64,000 nt of DNA from an uncultured Propionibacterium sp. (GTDB lineage Bacteria; Actinomycetota; Actinomycetes; Propionibacteriales; Propionibacteriaceae), in contig CALHWB010000052.1 in NCBI GenBank assembly GCA_938036835.1, positions 131,987 through 195,986 of the forward strand, read 5' to 3'. Positions 23,789 through 33,021 of this stretch are shown here, piece by piece. Position numbers and translations under genes: made by a program. A model generated the notes under the pieces. It saw nothing but the letters and a program-made list of their open reading frames with translations, was not told the DNA's origin and did no database searches. How positions within the stretch are numbered: position 1 is the stretch's first letter; each line of letters opens with the position of its first letter.

Positions 23789-25297
23789 TCAATCCTGCCG
23801 GAGCCGGGTCAACAGCAGTTCGCGAACGCGGGCGGCATCGGCCTGGCCCCCCATCGATCGCATGACTACGCCGATGAGTGCGCCGACCGCCTGCACCTTG
23901 CCGCCGCGAATCTTCGCGACGATCGCCGGCTGGGCGGCGATGGCCTGTTCGATCACCGCCCCCAAAGCGGCATCGTCGGAGACGACCGCCAGACCGCGCG
24001 AGGCCACGACCTGCTCGGGATCGCCCTCCCCGGCCAGCACGCCAGCTATCACCTGGCGGGCTAGCTTGTCGGTCAGGGCACCGGATTCCACCATGGCCTG
24101 CAACCGGGCCACCTGAGCCGGGGTGATCGCCAGTTCGGCCAGTCCGATACCCTCCTCATTTGCTCGCCGAGCCAACTCGGTCAGCCACCACTTGCGGGCA
24201 GGTGCCGGCGCCGCACCGGCCTGGACGGTACGTTCGATGCAGTCCAGTGCACCGGCGGTGCCGAGCACATCCCGCATCTCAAGGTCGGTGAATCCCCATT
24301 CGTCCTGTAGCCGGGCACGCCGCCGAGCCGGGGGCTCCGGCAGGCTGGCCCGTAGGCTTTCCACCCAGCCGGGATCGGGGGCCACCGGAACCAGATCGGG
24401 CTCGGGAAAGTAGCGGTAGTCCTCGGCGGTTTCCTTGGACCGCCCCGAGGTGGTGTAGCCCTCCTCGTGCCACATCCTGGTCTCCTGCTTGACCCGGCCC
24501 CCGGCGGCCAGCACGGCGCCTTGCCGGCAGATCTCGTAGCGCACCGCAGCAGCAACCGAGCGCAGCGAGTTCACATTTTTGGTTTCGGTACGCGTACCGA
24601 GCCGGTCGGATCCTTTGGGCATCAGGGAGACATTCGCATCACAGCGCAGATTGCCGCGTTCCATCCGGGCGTGCGATACCCCGAGCGCAACCATCAGTTC
24701 GCGCAGTTCGGCTAGGTAGGCGCTGGCCACCTCCGGGCCTTGGCTGCCCACCCCGTGGATCGGCCGGGTGACGATCTCCATCAGCGGGACCCCAGCCCGG
24801 TTGTAGTCGATCAGGGAATAGGCGGCTCCCTGGATACGCCCGGCGCCCCCCACATGGGAGGTCTTGCCCGCATCCTCTTCCATGTGCACCCGTTCGATCG
24901 GGATTTCATAGCCATGCCCACCCACCTCGACCCGGACGCGGCCATCGAAGCACAGCGGCTCGTCATACTGGGAAAGCTGGTAGTCCTTGGGCATATCCGG
25001 GTAGAAGTAGTTTTTGCGGGCGAAGCGACACCATTCGGCTATCCGGCAGTTTAGAGCCAACCCGATACGGATAGCCGATTCCACCGCCTGACGGTTGACT
25101 ACGGGCAGCGAACCGGGCAACCCCAGGCAAACCGGGCAAGTATGGCTGTTGGGTGCGCCCCCGAACTCGGTGGTGCAGCCGCACCACATTTTGGAGGCCG
25201 TGGACAATTCGACATGCACTTCCAAGCCGAGCACCACCTCATACTCCGCCAGCACCTGGTCGTAGTCGAGCAACTCATCGAACAAATGCCGGCTCAT
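23789..25297 (-). CDS. gatB: aspartyl/glutamyl-tRNA amidotransferase subunit B
   Basis: Kinase-like subunit of GatCAB, which amidates Glu-tRNA(Gln) and Asp-tRNA(Asn). It has 502 residues from ATG 25297, overlapping the gatA stop (ATGA). EVVLGLEVHVEL opens the catalytic domain. The zinc cysteines are in MWCGCTTEF and HTCPVCLGLPG. KNYFYPDMPKDYQLSQYDEP and GVPLMEIVTRP are classic. The C-terminal YqeY-like domain covers about 355-502. The 63-residue upstream extension overlaps gatA and is not real. Confidence 0.96.
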   Translation of the reverse strand: MSRHLFDELLDYDQVLAEYEVVLGLEVHVELSTASKMWCGCTTEFGGAPNSHTCPVCLGLPGSLPVVNRQAVESAIRIGLALNCRIAEWCRFARKNYFYPDMPKDYQLSQYDEPLCFDGRVRVEVGGHGYEIPIERVHMEEDAGKTSHVGGAGRIQGAAYSLIDYNRAGVPLMEIVTRPIHGVGSQGPEVASAYLAELRELMVALGVSHARMERGNLRCDANVSLMPKGSDRLGTRTETKNVNSLRSVAAAVRYEICRQGAVLAAGGRVKQETRMWHEEGYTTSGRSKETAEDYRYFPEPDLVPVAPDPGWVESLRASLPEPPARRRARLQDEWGFTDLEMRDVLGTAGALDCIERTVQAGAAPAPARKWWLTELARRANEEGIGLAELAITPAQVARLQAMVESGALTDKLARQVIAGVLAGEGDPEQVVASRGLAVVSDDAALGAVIEQAIAAQPAIVAKIRGGKVQAVGALIGVVMRSMGGQADAARVRELLLTRLRQD

Positions 25298-26805
25298 CGG
25301 CCCACCGCTTCCGTATCCAGGGTAGGGATCCGATCCAACAGCCGGTGCCCCCAACGCTCCTGCAGGCACCGTTCCAGCACCGCACCCACCCGATACAGCC
25401 GGTCGTCGGCCATCGCCGGGGCCATCACCTGGCAGCCCACCGGGAGGCCACCGCCCGACAGCCCACATGGGATCGAGATCGCGCAATTGCCCGCCAGGTT
25501 AGCCGGGATGGTGCATAGATCGGACTTGTACATGGCCAACGGATCGCTGACCCGTTCACCGAACCGGAATGCCGTGGTTGGGGTGGCCGGTGAGACCAGC
25601 ACATCGCAGCGCTCGAAGGCCTGCGCGAAGTCGCGCGCGATCAGCGTACGCACCTGCTGGGCAGAACCATAGTAGGCGTCGTAATACCCTGCCGACAGCG
25701 CGTAGGTGCCCAGAATGATCCGGCGTTTCACCTCGTCGCCAAAGCCAGCCGCGCGGGTGGCCCGCATAACCTGTTCCGTGGTGGCCCGCCCATCGTCACC
25801 GGCCCGCAGCCCGTAGCGCATACCGTCATAACGCGCCAGGTTGCTGGACGCCTCGGCCGGCATGATCAGGTAATAGGTGGCCAGCGCATGGACAAAATGC
25901 GGGCAGCCGACCTCCACCACTTCGGCCCCCAGCCCGGCGAGCAATTCCACCGCCTCGCCGAAGCGTTTCGCCACGTCCGGCTCGTAGCCGTCGCCGCCCA
26001 GTTCGCGCACCACACCGATCCGCACGCCAGCGATCTCGCCGCATCGCACCGCCTCGACGAGATCTGGCAGCGGCGCGTCGATCGAGGTGGAATCGGCCGG
26101 ATCGTGGCCACCGATCACCCGGTGCAGCAGCGCTGCATCCAGCACATTGCGAGCGCAGGGCCCGGGTTGATCCAATGAGGATGCCATCGCGATAACGCCA
26201 AAACGAGAAACCCCACCGTAGGTCGGTTTCACTCCAACCGTGCCGGTCACCGCGGCAGGTTGCCGGATCGATCCGCCCGTGTCGGTGCCCAAGGCCAGCG
26301 GTGCCTCGAAGGCGGCCAGCGCCGCGGCCGAACCACCGCCCGAACCACCCGGGATCCGATCCAGATCCCAAGGGTTACGGGTCGCCCCAAAGGCCGAGTT
26401 CTCGGTGGACGAGCCCATGGCGAACTCGTCCAGGTTGGTCTTGCCCAGGATCACCATCCCGGCCGCCAGTAACCGCTGCACCACGGTGGCGTCATACGGC
26501 GGCTGCCAGCCGGCCAGCATCCGCGAGCCGGCCGTCGTGGGCAGGCCTTGATAGCAGAACAAGTCCTTGACCGCGATCGGCACACCGGCCAGCGGCCCCA
26601 ACGGCTGGCCGCTCGCCCGCCGGGCGTCGACGGCCCTCGCCTGGGCGATCGCCCGCTGCCCATCCACCGCCAGGAAAGCATGCACCCGGGGATCGACTGC
26701 CTCGATCCGGTCGAGGTGCGCCCGGGTGATCTCTTCGGCACTCTGCTCGCCCGCGGCTATCCGCCGGGCGAGTTCGCTGGCGTCGGCATGGATGATGTCG
26801 TCCAT
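25294..26805 (-). CDS. gatA: aspartyl/glutamyl-tRNA amidotransferase subunit A
   Basis: Amidase subunit that releases ammonia from glutamine. It has 503 residues from ATG 26805 in a TGATG overlap with gatC. The Ser-cisSer-Lys triad is seen in VAVKDLF-like IAVKDLFCYQG (Lys), MGSSTENSAFG and PGGSGGGSAAALAAF (Ser loops), followed by GTDTGGSIRQPAA. Usual length. Confidence 0.97.
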   Translation of the reverse strand: MDDIIHADASELARRIAAGEQSAEEITRAHLDRIEAVDPRVHAFLAVDGQRAIAQARAVDARRASGQPLGPLAGVPIAVKDLFCYQGLPTTAGSRMLAGWQPPYDATVVQRLLAAGMVILGKTNLDEFAMGSSTENSAFGATRNPWDLDRIPGGSGGGSAAALAAFEAPLALGTDTGGSIRQPAAVTGTVGVKPTYGGVSRFGVIAMASSLDQPGPCARNVLDAALLHRVIGGHDPADSTSIDAPLPDLVEAVRCGEIAGVRIGVVRELGGDGYEPDVAKRFGEAVELLAGLGAEVVEVGCPHFVHALATYYLIMPAEASSNLARYDGMRYGLRAGDDGRATTEQVMRATRAAGFGDEVKRRIILGTYALSAGYYDAYYGSAQQVRTLIARDFAQAFERCDVLVSPATPTTAFRFGERVSDPLAMYKSDLCTIPANLAGNCAISIPCGLSGGGLPVGCQVMAPAMADDRLYRVGAVLERCLQERWGHRLLDRIPTLDTEAVGR

Positions 26806-27101
26806 CAAGCGTCCTCGTCCAGCACTCTGGGAACGCGGAAGCGGTGCTCCTCGGTCTGCGGAGCGGCCGCCAGCATCCGTTCCGCCGGCCAGCTGGGGCG
26901 AACCTGGTCGGCACGGAACACGTTGGTCAATGGCACGGCATGCGATGTGGGGGGTACATCGGCTGCGGCCACTTTGGCGACCTCGGCCACCGATTCGAGA
27001 ATCACGTCCAGCTGCGGGGCTAGGCGGGCGAGTTCTTCCCCGGTCAGTTCGATGCGGGCCAACTCCGCCAGTCTTGCCACCTCCTTGGAGGTCAACGCCA
27101 C
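26805..27101 (-). CDS. gatC: aspartyl/glutamyl-tRNA amidotransferase subunit C
   Basis: Small structural subunit clamping GatA to GatB. It has 98 residues from GTG 27101, which has AGGAG seven bases upstream. LTSKEVARLAELARIEL is the GatC N-terminal helix. LRADQVRPS-like FRADQVRPSWPAERML and the C-terminal HRFRVPRVLDEDA are also typical. First gene of gatCAB, divergent from the ACT-domain gene. Confidence 0.95.
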   Translation of the reverse strand: MALTSKEVARLAELARIELTGEELARLAPQLDVILESVAEVAKVAAADVPPTSHAVPLTNVFRADQVRPSWPAERMLAAAPQTEEHRFRVPRVLDEDA

Positions 27102-27258
27102 GACCAACTCCTGTCCTGGGCCGCCCGTACGGCGCCCATAACGCTGACCCATCCTAACCCGCGGGCCGCCGTGCGCCTGCCCGGTCCCATCGTCCCCGCA
27201 GGTTGACTGCTGCTTGGCGGAGCAGACACCGGATCGGTTGCTTGCCAAACTTGATCGT

Positions 27259-27894
27259 ATGTTCCTATTACGAGTGTCCATGCCCGATCGATCCGGCGCG
27301 CTGGGTCAGGTCGCCACCGCCATAGGTTCGGTGGGTGCCGACATCTCCGCCATAGAGATCGTCGAGCGAGCCCACGATCGAGTGATAGACGACTTCCTGC
27401 TCGACCTGCCCCGGCAGATCCTGCCCGAGGAGTTGGTGGCAGCCTGCCTGGGCGTGGCGGAAGTGCAGGTGGTTTGGCTGTCGCGCTACGCCGATCTGCG
27501 AGACATCGGCTCGGACCTGGAGATCGTCAATCACATCGGCGACGACCGGGAGCATGCGACCGAGCTGCTGCTCAGCCTGCTGCCTGCGGTATTCCACAGC
27601 CGATGGGCGGCGCTGATCGATGTGAAATCCCGGCAGGTGCTGTTACGATCCGAGGACGCCCCAGATCTGAATACCGAGCAGGTAGCCGCGTTGGAGCCCT
27701 TCGATCAGGTGCACTTCACCGAGATGAGCCAGGATTGGCTGCCCGATTGGGGTCCTACGGCGTTGGCCGTGGTGCCCGACAGCCACAACAGATTGCTGAT
27801 CCTGGCCCGCAGCGGAGGCCCAGATTTCCTGGAATCCGAACTCTTCCGGCTGTATCACCTGATCAGGCTGGCCGACAGCACCGCCAACGGCTGA
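27259..27894 (+). CDS. ACT-domain protein
   Basis: Likely an amino-acid-sensing protein of unknown role. The 211 residues from ATG 27259 begin with an ACT fold: MFLLRVSMPDRSGALGQVAT, then GADISAIEIVERAHDRVIDDFLLDLP. The remaining about 130 residues have no motif I recognise. A TTG at 27214 would add 15 residues; no good ribosome site is seen for either. It corresponds by position to the ACT-domain gene next to gatC in mycobacteria (Rv3013 as I recall). No effector can be assigned. Confidence 0.88.
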   Translation: MFLLRVSMPDRSGALGQVATAIGSVGADISAIEIVERAHDRVIDDFLLDLPRQILPEELVAACLGVAEVQVVWLSRYADLRDIGSDLEIVNHIGDDREHATELLLSLLPAVFHSRWAALIDVKSRQVLLRSEDAPDLNTEQVAALEPFDQVHFTEMSQDWLPDWGPTALAVVPDSHNRLLILARSGGPDFLESELFRLYHLIRLADSTANG

Positions 27895-27920
27895 CCCGCG
27901 GGGTCTCGGGCTGACCTGGC

Positions 27921-28127
27921 TCAGCCCCCCATCAACGCCCGGTAGAAAAGGTTGCCCAACAGGAAACAACCGGTAATCGTCACCGCGAAGGCACCCAGTA
28001 CCGTGATCCGTACGCGCTTCTTCTGGGCGGTGGTCGGCACACGAACTGGCTGCCATTCCCCCAACCTTGGCTGCACCCGGACGGGTACATCGCTGTTCAG
28101 GTTGAGATCGCTGAAGATCCTGCGCAT
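27921..28127 (-). CDS. small single-pass membrane protein, unknown function
   Basis: 68 residues from ATG 28127: a hydrophilic N-terminus (MRRIFSDLNLNSDVPVRVQP), a basic AQKKRVRITV, then one membrane segment (about 41-62) ending FYRALMGG. A TAGACT hexamer 6 bases upstream fits a leaderless start, and the codon pattern looks coding. It lies where mycobacteria carry ligA, between the MetE-like and ACT genes. I recognise no family. Confidence 0.6.
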   Translation of the reverse strand: MRRIFSDLNLNSDVPVRVQPRLGEWQPVRVPTTAQKKRVRITVLGAFAVTITGCFLLGNLFYRALMGG

Positions 28128-28133
28128 GGCCGT

Positions 28134-28139
28134 AGTCTA
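28134..28139 (-). promoter_or_regulatory. -10 box for a leaderless small membrane protein gene
   Basis: TAGACT on the minus strand ends six bases before the ATG at 28127. The gene has no Shine-Dalgarno, so a transcript beginning at the ATG is plausible. No clear -35 is visible. Confidence 0.42.
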
Positions 28140-28148
28140 GAGGGCCGC

Positions 28149-28169
28149 TGGACGATCACTGGACGATCA
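28149..28169. repeat. short direct repeat TGGACGATCA x2
   Basis: Two exact 10-mers, 28149-28158 and 28160-28169, spaced 11 bases apart, lie between the small membrane gene and the end of the MetE-like gene. The second covers its stop codon. The helical-turn spacing could suit a DNA-binding protein, but a local duplication is equally possible. Confidence 0.45.
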
Positions 28170-29156
28170 GTTGAGCCGCTCAGCCAGTCTCGGCGTCGCC
28201 CGGCCCAGCTGTCGCAGCAGTTCGGTGGCTGATTCGATCGGCCAGGTTCCCAACCCACAGGCCGGCGTCATGATCACCCGGGCAGCCAGCAGGTCGGCGG
28301 GCAGACCCAGCTGTGTCAACCACTCAGCTGCTCTGCCGGCGATCTGGTCAGCGGTAGGCGTGCTCACCCGATCGGTGGGCCAGCAACCGCAGGCCAGTTC
28401 GCCGCCGGTGGCCAGCAACTCTGCCAGGGGGTCCAGATCTCGGGAAGCCACCTGACCGATGTCCAGGGCCAAGGTGGTGAAACCGGCTCGCCGGGCGAGT
28501 TCCACCGGGCAATCCGGTGCACACGAATGTAGCCACAGCCGCCGGCCACCGGCTGCGGCGACCGCCTCGGTGATGGCCCGCCAGGCCATCAGGATCTCGT
28601 CCCGTCCGGGGATCCGATGATTCCGAAGGCCCGAGAACCGGGCCACTCTACCCGTCAGCACCGCGCCGATCAGCGGTTCGTCGATCTGCAGCCAGATATC
28701 CCGAGTCAGCCGCAGCCGGAACTGCGCCACCAGCTCGCCGGCCGCCAGGGCCATCGCCTGGCCCAATTCCCGGCAGGCACCGCTGTCGGCAAGCGCATGG
28801 TTCATGGTGGGGTGCGGACCGAGCAACTGGGCGGCGAGGGTCCACGGGCCGGTCAGCGCGATCTTTACCGGCCCGGCGTGACCGTCGGCGAGTTCTTCGA
28901 AATCGTCGAGATCGTGGCGCCACCAACGAGCAGCGGTCGCCTGCTGGCCACTGCGTCCGCCCGTCAGCCGCCAGCCATCGGCGTCGAGGCCGATGGGCAG
29001 TTCAAGCCGGCCGATGGTCCGCCCAATCATGCCCGAAGCCGCATCCCGCATCGGCAACTCCGGGAAGGGCACCGGGTCCGGGCATAACTCCAGCACGATA
29101 TCGGCCGCCAACCGGAAATCGCGGCCCGGCATCGAACCAAGTGCAGTATGCCGCAA
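28167..29156 (-). CDS. MetE/UROD-superfamily protein (methionine-synthase-like)
   Basis: 329 residues resembling the C-terminal catalytic half of cobalamin-independent methionine synthase. LGSMPGRDFR opens the barrel. KIALTGPWTLAAQLL, IWLQIDEPLI, LHSCAPDC (the His-x-Cys zinc pair) and TPACGLGTWP (third zinc cysteine) follow. It lacks the N-terminal MetE half, so it is not a canonical MetE, and its methyl donor is unknown. The start is TTG 29156, directly after the mnmA TAG in the same frame, so no earlier start is possible. This pair also neighbours in mycobacteria (Rv3015c region). Confidence 0.87.
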   Translation of the reverse strand: MRHTALGSMPGRDFRLAADIVLELCPDPVPFPELPMRDAASGMIGRTIGRLELPIGLDADGWRLTGGRSGQQATAARWWRHDLDDFEELADGHAGPVKIALTGPWTLAAQLLGPHPTMNHALADSGACRELGQAMALAAGELVAQFRLRLTRDIWLQIDEPLIGAVLTGRVARFSGLRNHRIPGRDEILMAWRAITEAVAAAGGRRLWLHSCAPDCPVELARRAGFTTLALDIGQVASRDLDPLAELLATGGELACGCWPTDRVSTPTADQIAGRAAEWLTQLGLPADLLAARVIMTPACGLGTWPIESATELLRQLGRATPRLAERLN

Positions 29157-30257
29157 CTATCCCACCCCCAGCTGATCGCTGGATCGGCGGGTGGTCTGGA
29201 TCACCGAACTGCCAATCACCCGATCGCCGTCATAGCAAACCGCATACTGGCCGGGAGCTATCCCCGAACAAGGCTCGACCAGATCGATTACCACCTGCTC
29301 TCCCACCAGTTCGATGTCGGCCGGCAGCCCTGCCCCGTGAGCACGCAATTGCACCAGCCCGCGCCAGCGGCCAACCGGGGCATCTCGTGTCCAGGTGGGT
29401 CGCACACCGCGCAATCGGTCCACCGCCAGATCCGCGCGACCGCCCACCACCACGCGTCGCCGGCCGGGATCCACCGCTACCACATAGCGTGGCCGGCCAT
29501 CGGTCGCAGGTATCCCCAGGTTCAGTCCCTTGCGTTGGCCGATGGTATACCGGTGGACGCCCTGATGGGCACCCAGCCGGTTCCCGGCCAGGTCAACGAT
29601 CTCTCCCGGAGCCGCGCCGAGCTTCTCGGTTAGATAACCAGCGGTATTCCCGTCCGGGATGAAGCAGATGTCCGTGGAGTCGGGTTTGCCGGCGACCAGC
29701 AAACCCAGCCGGGCAGCTTCGGCGCGCACCTGGGATTTCAGCGAATCGCCCAATGGGAAGATGCTGCGCGCCAGCTGGGTGGCGTTCAGCACTCCGAGCA
29801 CATAGGACTGGTCCTTGGCCAGGTCGCGGGCCCGCAGCAGTTCTGGTTGTCCGGTCGCGGTGTTGCGTAGCCGGGCGTAGTGTCCGGTTGCCACCGCATC
29901 GAATCCCAGGGCTAGGCCCTTCTCGAGTAAGGCGGCGAACTTGATGCGCTCGTTGCAGCGCAGGCAGGGGTTCGGGGTCCGCCCGGCGGCGTACTCGGCC
30001 AGGAAATCCTCGATGACCTCTGCGGCGAAGCGAGCGGAGAAATCCCAAACATGGAAATCGATTCCCAGTCGATCGGCGACCCGGCGGGCATCGTGGACGT
30101 CCGCTAGCGAGCAACAGCCCCGCGAACCGATCCGCTGGGCGAGTGGGGTGCGCGACAGTGCAAGATGCACACCCACCACCTCATGGCCGGCAGCCAGCAA
30201 TCGGGCGGTAGCCACTGCGGAATCCACCCCACCCGACATCGCCGACAGCACTAGCAT
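29157..30257 (-). CDS. mnmA: tRNA-specific 2-thiouridylase MnmA
   Basis: Installs sulfur at uridine 34 of tRNAs for Lys, Glu and Gln. It has 366 residues from ATG 30257 behind GAGG. The P-loop pyrophosphatase motif is SAMSGGVDSAVA. The nucleophile Cys is in NPCLRCNERIKF, the second Cys in DSTDICFIPDG, and GQRKGLNLG belongs to the central domain. An insertion with GCCSLADVHDARRVADRLGI is typical. The expected partner iscS is not upstream; the divergent glgX is. Confidence 0.96.
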   Translation of the reverse strand: MLVLSAMSGGVDSAVATARLLAAGHEVVGVHLALSRTPLAQRIGSRGCCSLADVHDARRVADRLGIDFHVWDFSARFAAEVIEDFLAEYAAGRTPNPCLRCNERIKFAALLEKGLALGFDAVATGHYARLRNTATGQPELLRARDLAKDQSYVLGVLNATQLARSIFPLGDSLKSQVRAEAARLGLLVAGKPDSTDICFIPDGNTAGYLTEKLGAAPGEIVDLAGNRLGAHQGVHRYTIGQRKGLNLGIPATDGRPRYVVAVDPGRRRVVVGGRADLAVDRLRGVRPTWTRDAPVGRWRGLVQLRAHGAGLPADIELVGEQVVIDLVEPCSGIAPGQYAVCYDGDRVIGSSVIQTTRRSSDQLGVG

Positions 30258-30612
30258 GTGCACCTCACAACCCGCGAACCGACCCGATCCTGACCCAACC
30301 GATCCTAGGGGTACGGGTAGGGTCTCGGGTAGCGCACCGGTTGGGCGGCCTCTTTCCCGAACGCCCCCACCGCGTCTGAATGGATTCAGGCCCCGGCCGC
30401 ATGGGCTCACCCGCGACCGGGTGGTTCCGGCATGGCCGCGGCAACCGCGGGATGCAATGGAGTGGTGGCGGCATGATCGGAATAGGTTGGTTGGGGCCTA
30501 TTATTCCAAGGCACCGCGTTGCTCGGCGTAGTGTTGATCAACGTAGTAAAGTATGCCCGCACGATTCCGCAACCGGCCGTGAGGCCCATGAACCAGTTGG
30601 CCAGGAGGAGAG
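30258..30612. other. 355-base divergent intergenic region between mnmA and glgX
   Basis: No gene is evident. The plus strand holds a perfect 10-bp palindrome GTTGATCAAC (30533-30542) shortly before TAAAGT (30547-30552), a possible -10 for glgX, but I find no well-placed -35. AGGAGGAG (about 30602-30609) is a strong ribosome site for glgX. A regulator binding the palindrome would fit sugar control of glgX; this is inference. Confidence 0.45.
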
Positions 30613-32763
30613 ATGAAAACCGGGGAACTGGTCCGTCCGCCAGCGGGTGCTCTCGGGGCGAATCTTGTGCCTGGTGGCTGTGTCTTCCGGCTGTGGGCGC
30701 CGCGCGCCTCCCGGGTCGAACTGACGTTGATAGACGAGAACCGGAGCCAGTCCAATGTGGAGATGTCACTGGTGGAAGGAACCTGGCGGGCTTTCGTACC
30801 GGATATCGGGGCTGGGCAGCGTTACGGCTATCGCGTGCATGGCGAATGGGCTCCAGACGCCGGATTGCGGGCCAACCCGGCCAAGCTGCTGGTCGATCCA
30901 TACGCGCGGGCTATCACCTCCGGGGTGGACTATTCGGGCCCGATCCAGGATCACACTGCCAGATCGGACTACGAGCCGGACACCACCGATTCGTCGAGGT
31001 CGGTGCCGCTCTCGGTGGTGGTGGCACCCTCGCCGGCTCCGACGCCAATCGCCCGGCGTCGTCCGCTCAGCCAGTCGATCATCTATGAGACGCATCTACG
31101 CGGCTACACCCGGATGCATCCCGATGTGCCCGAGCACCTGCGCGGCAGCTACGCCGGCCTGGCCTACCCAGCGGTAATCGAGCAATTCAAGAAGGTGGGT
31201 ATCACCGCGGTCGAGTTGCTGCCCATCCAACACTTCATCAGCGAACCGTTCGTCATCCGGCGGGGGCTGTCTAACTACTGGGGCTACAACACCCTTGGCT
31301 ATTTTGCCCCGCATGCGGCCTACTGCTCGGTCGGTACGCTCGGCCAGCAGGTAACCGAGTTCAAACAGATGGTTTCGGCCCTGCACGAGGCGGGCATCGA
31401 GGTATTGCTCGATGTGGTCTACAACCACACCTGCGAGGCGTCCCATCAGGGTCCCACCTTGAGCTTCCGGGGCATCGATCATCGCGGCTACTACCGGTTG
31501 ACCCCAGATCTCCGCAATGACTATGACGTTACCGGGTGCGGCAACTCGCTGGACACCTCGAATCCCGATGTGTTGCATCTGGTACTCGATTCGCTGCGCT
31601 ATTGGGTGCAAGAGATGGGCGTGGATGGTTTTCGCTTCGACTTGGCCACCACCCTGATTCGAGATGCCAACCATCACGTCGATCAACGGCACAGGTTCAA
31701 ACAGGAGATCGCCGCCGATCCAACCTTTGACGGCATAAAGATGATCGTCGAGCCCTGGGATGTCGGCCCATTCGGCTATCAGGTCGGCCGCTGGGGACCG
31801 GGCTGGAGCGAATGGAACGACCGCTATCGCGGATCCGTGCGAGATTACTGGCGTGGCGCCGGTGGGGTGCAGGAACTTGCCACCAGGCTGTCGGGGTCGG
31901 CAGACCTGTTCGATCACGAGGATCGACCGCCCTCGGCTAGCATCAACTTCATCACCGCCCACGACGGTTTTACGATGCGTGATCTGACCACCTATAACCA
32001 CAAGCACAACCTTGCCAATGGCGAACAAAACCAGGATGGCTCCAACGATAATCGTTCCTGGAACTGTGGCGTCGAGGGCGAGACCGGCGACGAACAGATC
32101 GATGCGCTGCGCCACCGACAGGTTCGCAACCTGATGGCGACGCTGCTGCTCAGTCGCGGGGTGCCGATGATCACGGCGGGCGATGAGCTAGGTCGCACCC
32201 AGCTCGGCAACAATAACGCCTACTGCCAGGACAACCCGTTGGGTTGGGTGAATTGGGAGGACCGCGAGCGGTGGCGCGATGTCAGCGAACTCACCGCCCA
32301 GTTGACCCGGCTGCGCGCCCGGAACAAGCTGCTCTACTACGACGATTACCTGTACCACAATGAGGTGCTCGATGCGGAGGGCAACTCGCTACAGCGTTAC
32401 AACCTGGCCTGGATGAATGGCTACTCCGGCGAGATGGGCAATGCCGACTGGAACGACCCGGAGCGCCGCCTGCTGGGCATGTATCTGTCAGATCGCACCG
32501 AAGCGATATTGATCTGGTTTTACTCGGGCGCCGACCCAGTTCAGTTGACCATGCCGCCGGTGCCGTGGGGCACCAGGTATCGGATCATCGCCTCGACCGC
32601 CGACCCCGGTGAGCTACCCGCCCACGCTCTGCTGCCCATGCAGCATTGCCGGCTCCCCGGTCGCACGGTCGTGGTCATGAAGGTGGAGGTGCCCAGCACC
32701 GCGCGATCGGCCCGCGTCGGCAGCGCCCGTTCCGCCGCGCTAAGAGCCGAGAAGCCGGCCTAA
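30613..32763 (+). CDS. glgX: glycogen debranching enzyme GlgX (TreX-type isoamylase)
   Basis: Hydrolyses alpha-1,6 branches of glycogen limit dextrins. It has 716 residues: N-terminal CBM48 (CVFRLWAPRASRVELTLID), GH13 barrel, C-terminal beta domain. Catalytic residues are the Asp in GVDGFRFDLATTL, the Glu in IVEPWDVG and the Asp in FITAHDGFTMRD. NYWGYNTLGYFAPH and DVVYNHTCE are GH13 regions. A strong AGGAGGAG precedes the ATG. The C-terminal 25 residues are low complexity (STARSARVGSARSAALRAE). It converges on glgP. Confidence 0.95.
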   Translation: MKTGELVRPPAGALGANLVPGGCVFRLWAPRASRVELTLIDENRSQSNVEMSLVEGTWRAFVPDIGAGQRYGYRVHGEWAPDAGLRANPAKLLVDPYARAITSGVDYSGPIQDHTARSDYEPDTTDSSRSVPLSVVVAPSPAPTPIARRRPLSQSIIYETHLRGYTRMHPDVPEHLRGSYAGLAYPAVIEQFKKVGITAVELLPIQHFISEPFVIRRGLSNYWGYNTLGYFAPHAAYCSVGTLGQQVTEFKQMVSALHEAGIEVLLDVVYNHTCEASHQGPTLSFRGIDHRGYYRLTPDLRNDYDVTGCGNSLDTSNPDVLHLVLDSLRYWVQEMGVDGFRFDLATTLIRDANHHVDQRHRFKQEIAADPTFDGIKMIVEPWDVGPFGYQVGRWGPGWSEWNDRYRGSVRDYWRGAGGVQELATRLSGSADLFDHEDRPPSASINFITAHDGFTMRDLTTYNHKHNLANGEQNQDGSNDNRSWNCGVEGETGDEQIDALRHRQVRNLMATLLLSRGVPMITAGDELGRTQLGNNNAYCQDNPLGWVNWEDRERWRDVSELTAQLTRLRARNKLLYYDDYLYHNEVLDAEGNSLQRYNLAWMNGYSGEMGNADWNDPERRLLGMYLSDRTEAILIWFYSGADPVQLTMPPVPWGTRYRIIASTADPGELPAHALLPMQHCRLPGRTVVVMKVEVPSTARSARVGSARSAALRAEKPA

Positions 32764-32793
32764 CCCGAATACCTCGCGGTCGAGGCATTCGGG
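32764..32793. terminator. terminator hairpin after glgX
   Basis: CCCGAATACCTCG / CGAGGCATTCGGG pairs over 13 positions with one mismatch and a CGGT tetraloop, starting directly after the glgX stop. There is no T-run. The 258-base gap to the glgP end holds nothing else I can identify. Confidence 0.7.
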
Positions 32794-33021
32794 CCGCCTG
32801 AATCCACCCGAGCCAACAAGGCATCGGGATGATCCGCACCTGGCCGGCTGGCGGTCGGTCGGGGCGCTCTCCGCTGCCGGGCCGGCGCAGTCCCCCACCC
32901 GCCGCCCGCAGTATCCGGGGCACGCTACCTTAAACTGCGGGAGCCAGTCGCCCGCCGAATCGGTTGGGCGGCGCAGGCCGGCAGCGATTCCCGCGCCCCA
33001 GCCGGGTTTCGCATGGTTCAC

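Noticed and set aside
23504..24064. 186-codon plus-strand frame beginning beside hisI
   Set aside because: It runs antisense into gatB, and third-position base use in the non-overlapping part is mixed. No family match.
25298..25486. 63-residue N-terminal extension of GatB
   Set aside because: The start at 25297 matches the family and overlaps gatA by the usual 4 bases; the extension is an out-of-frame reading of gatA.
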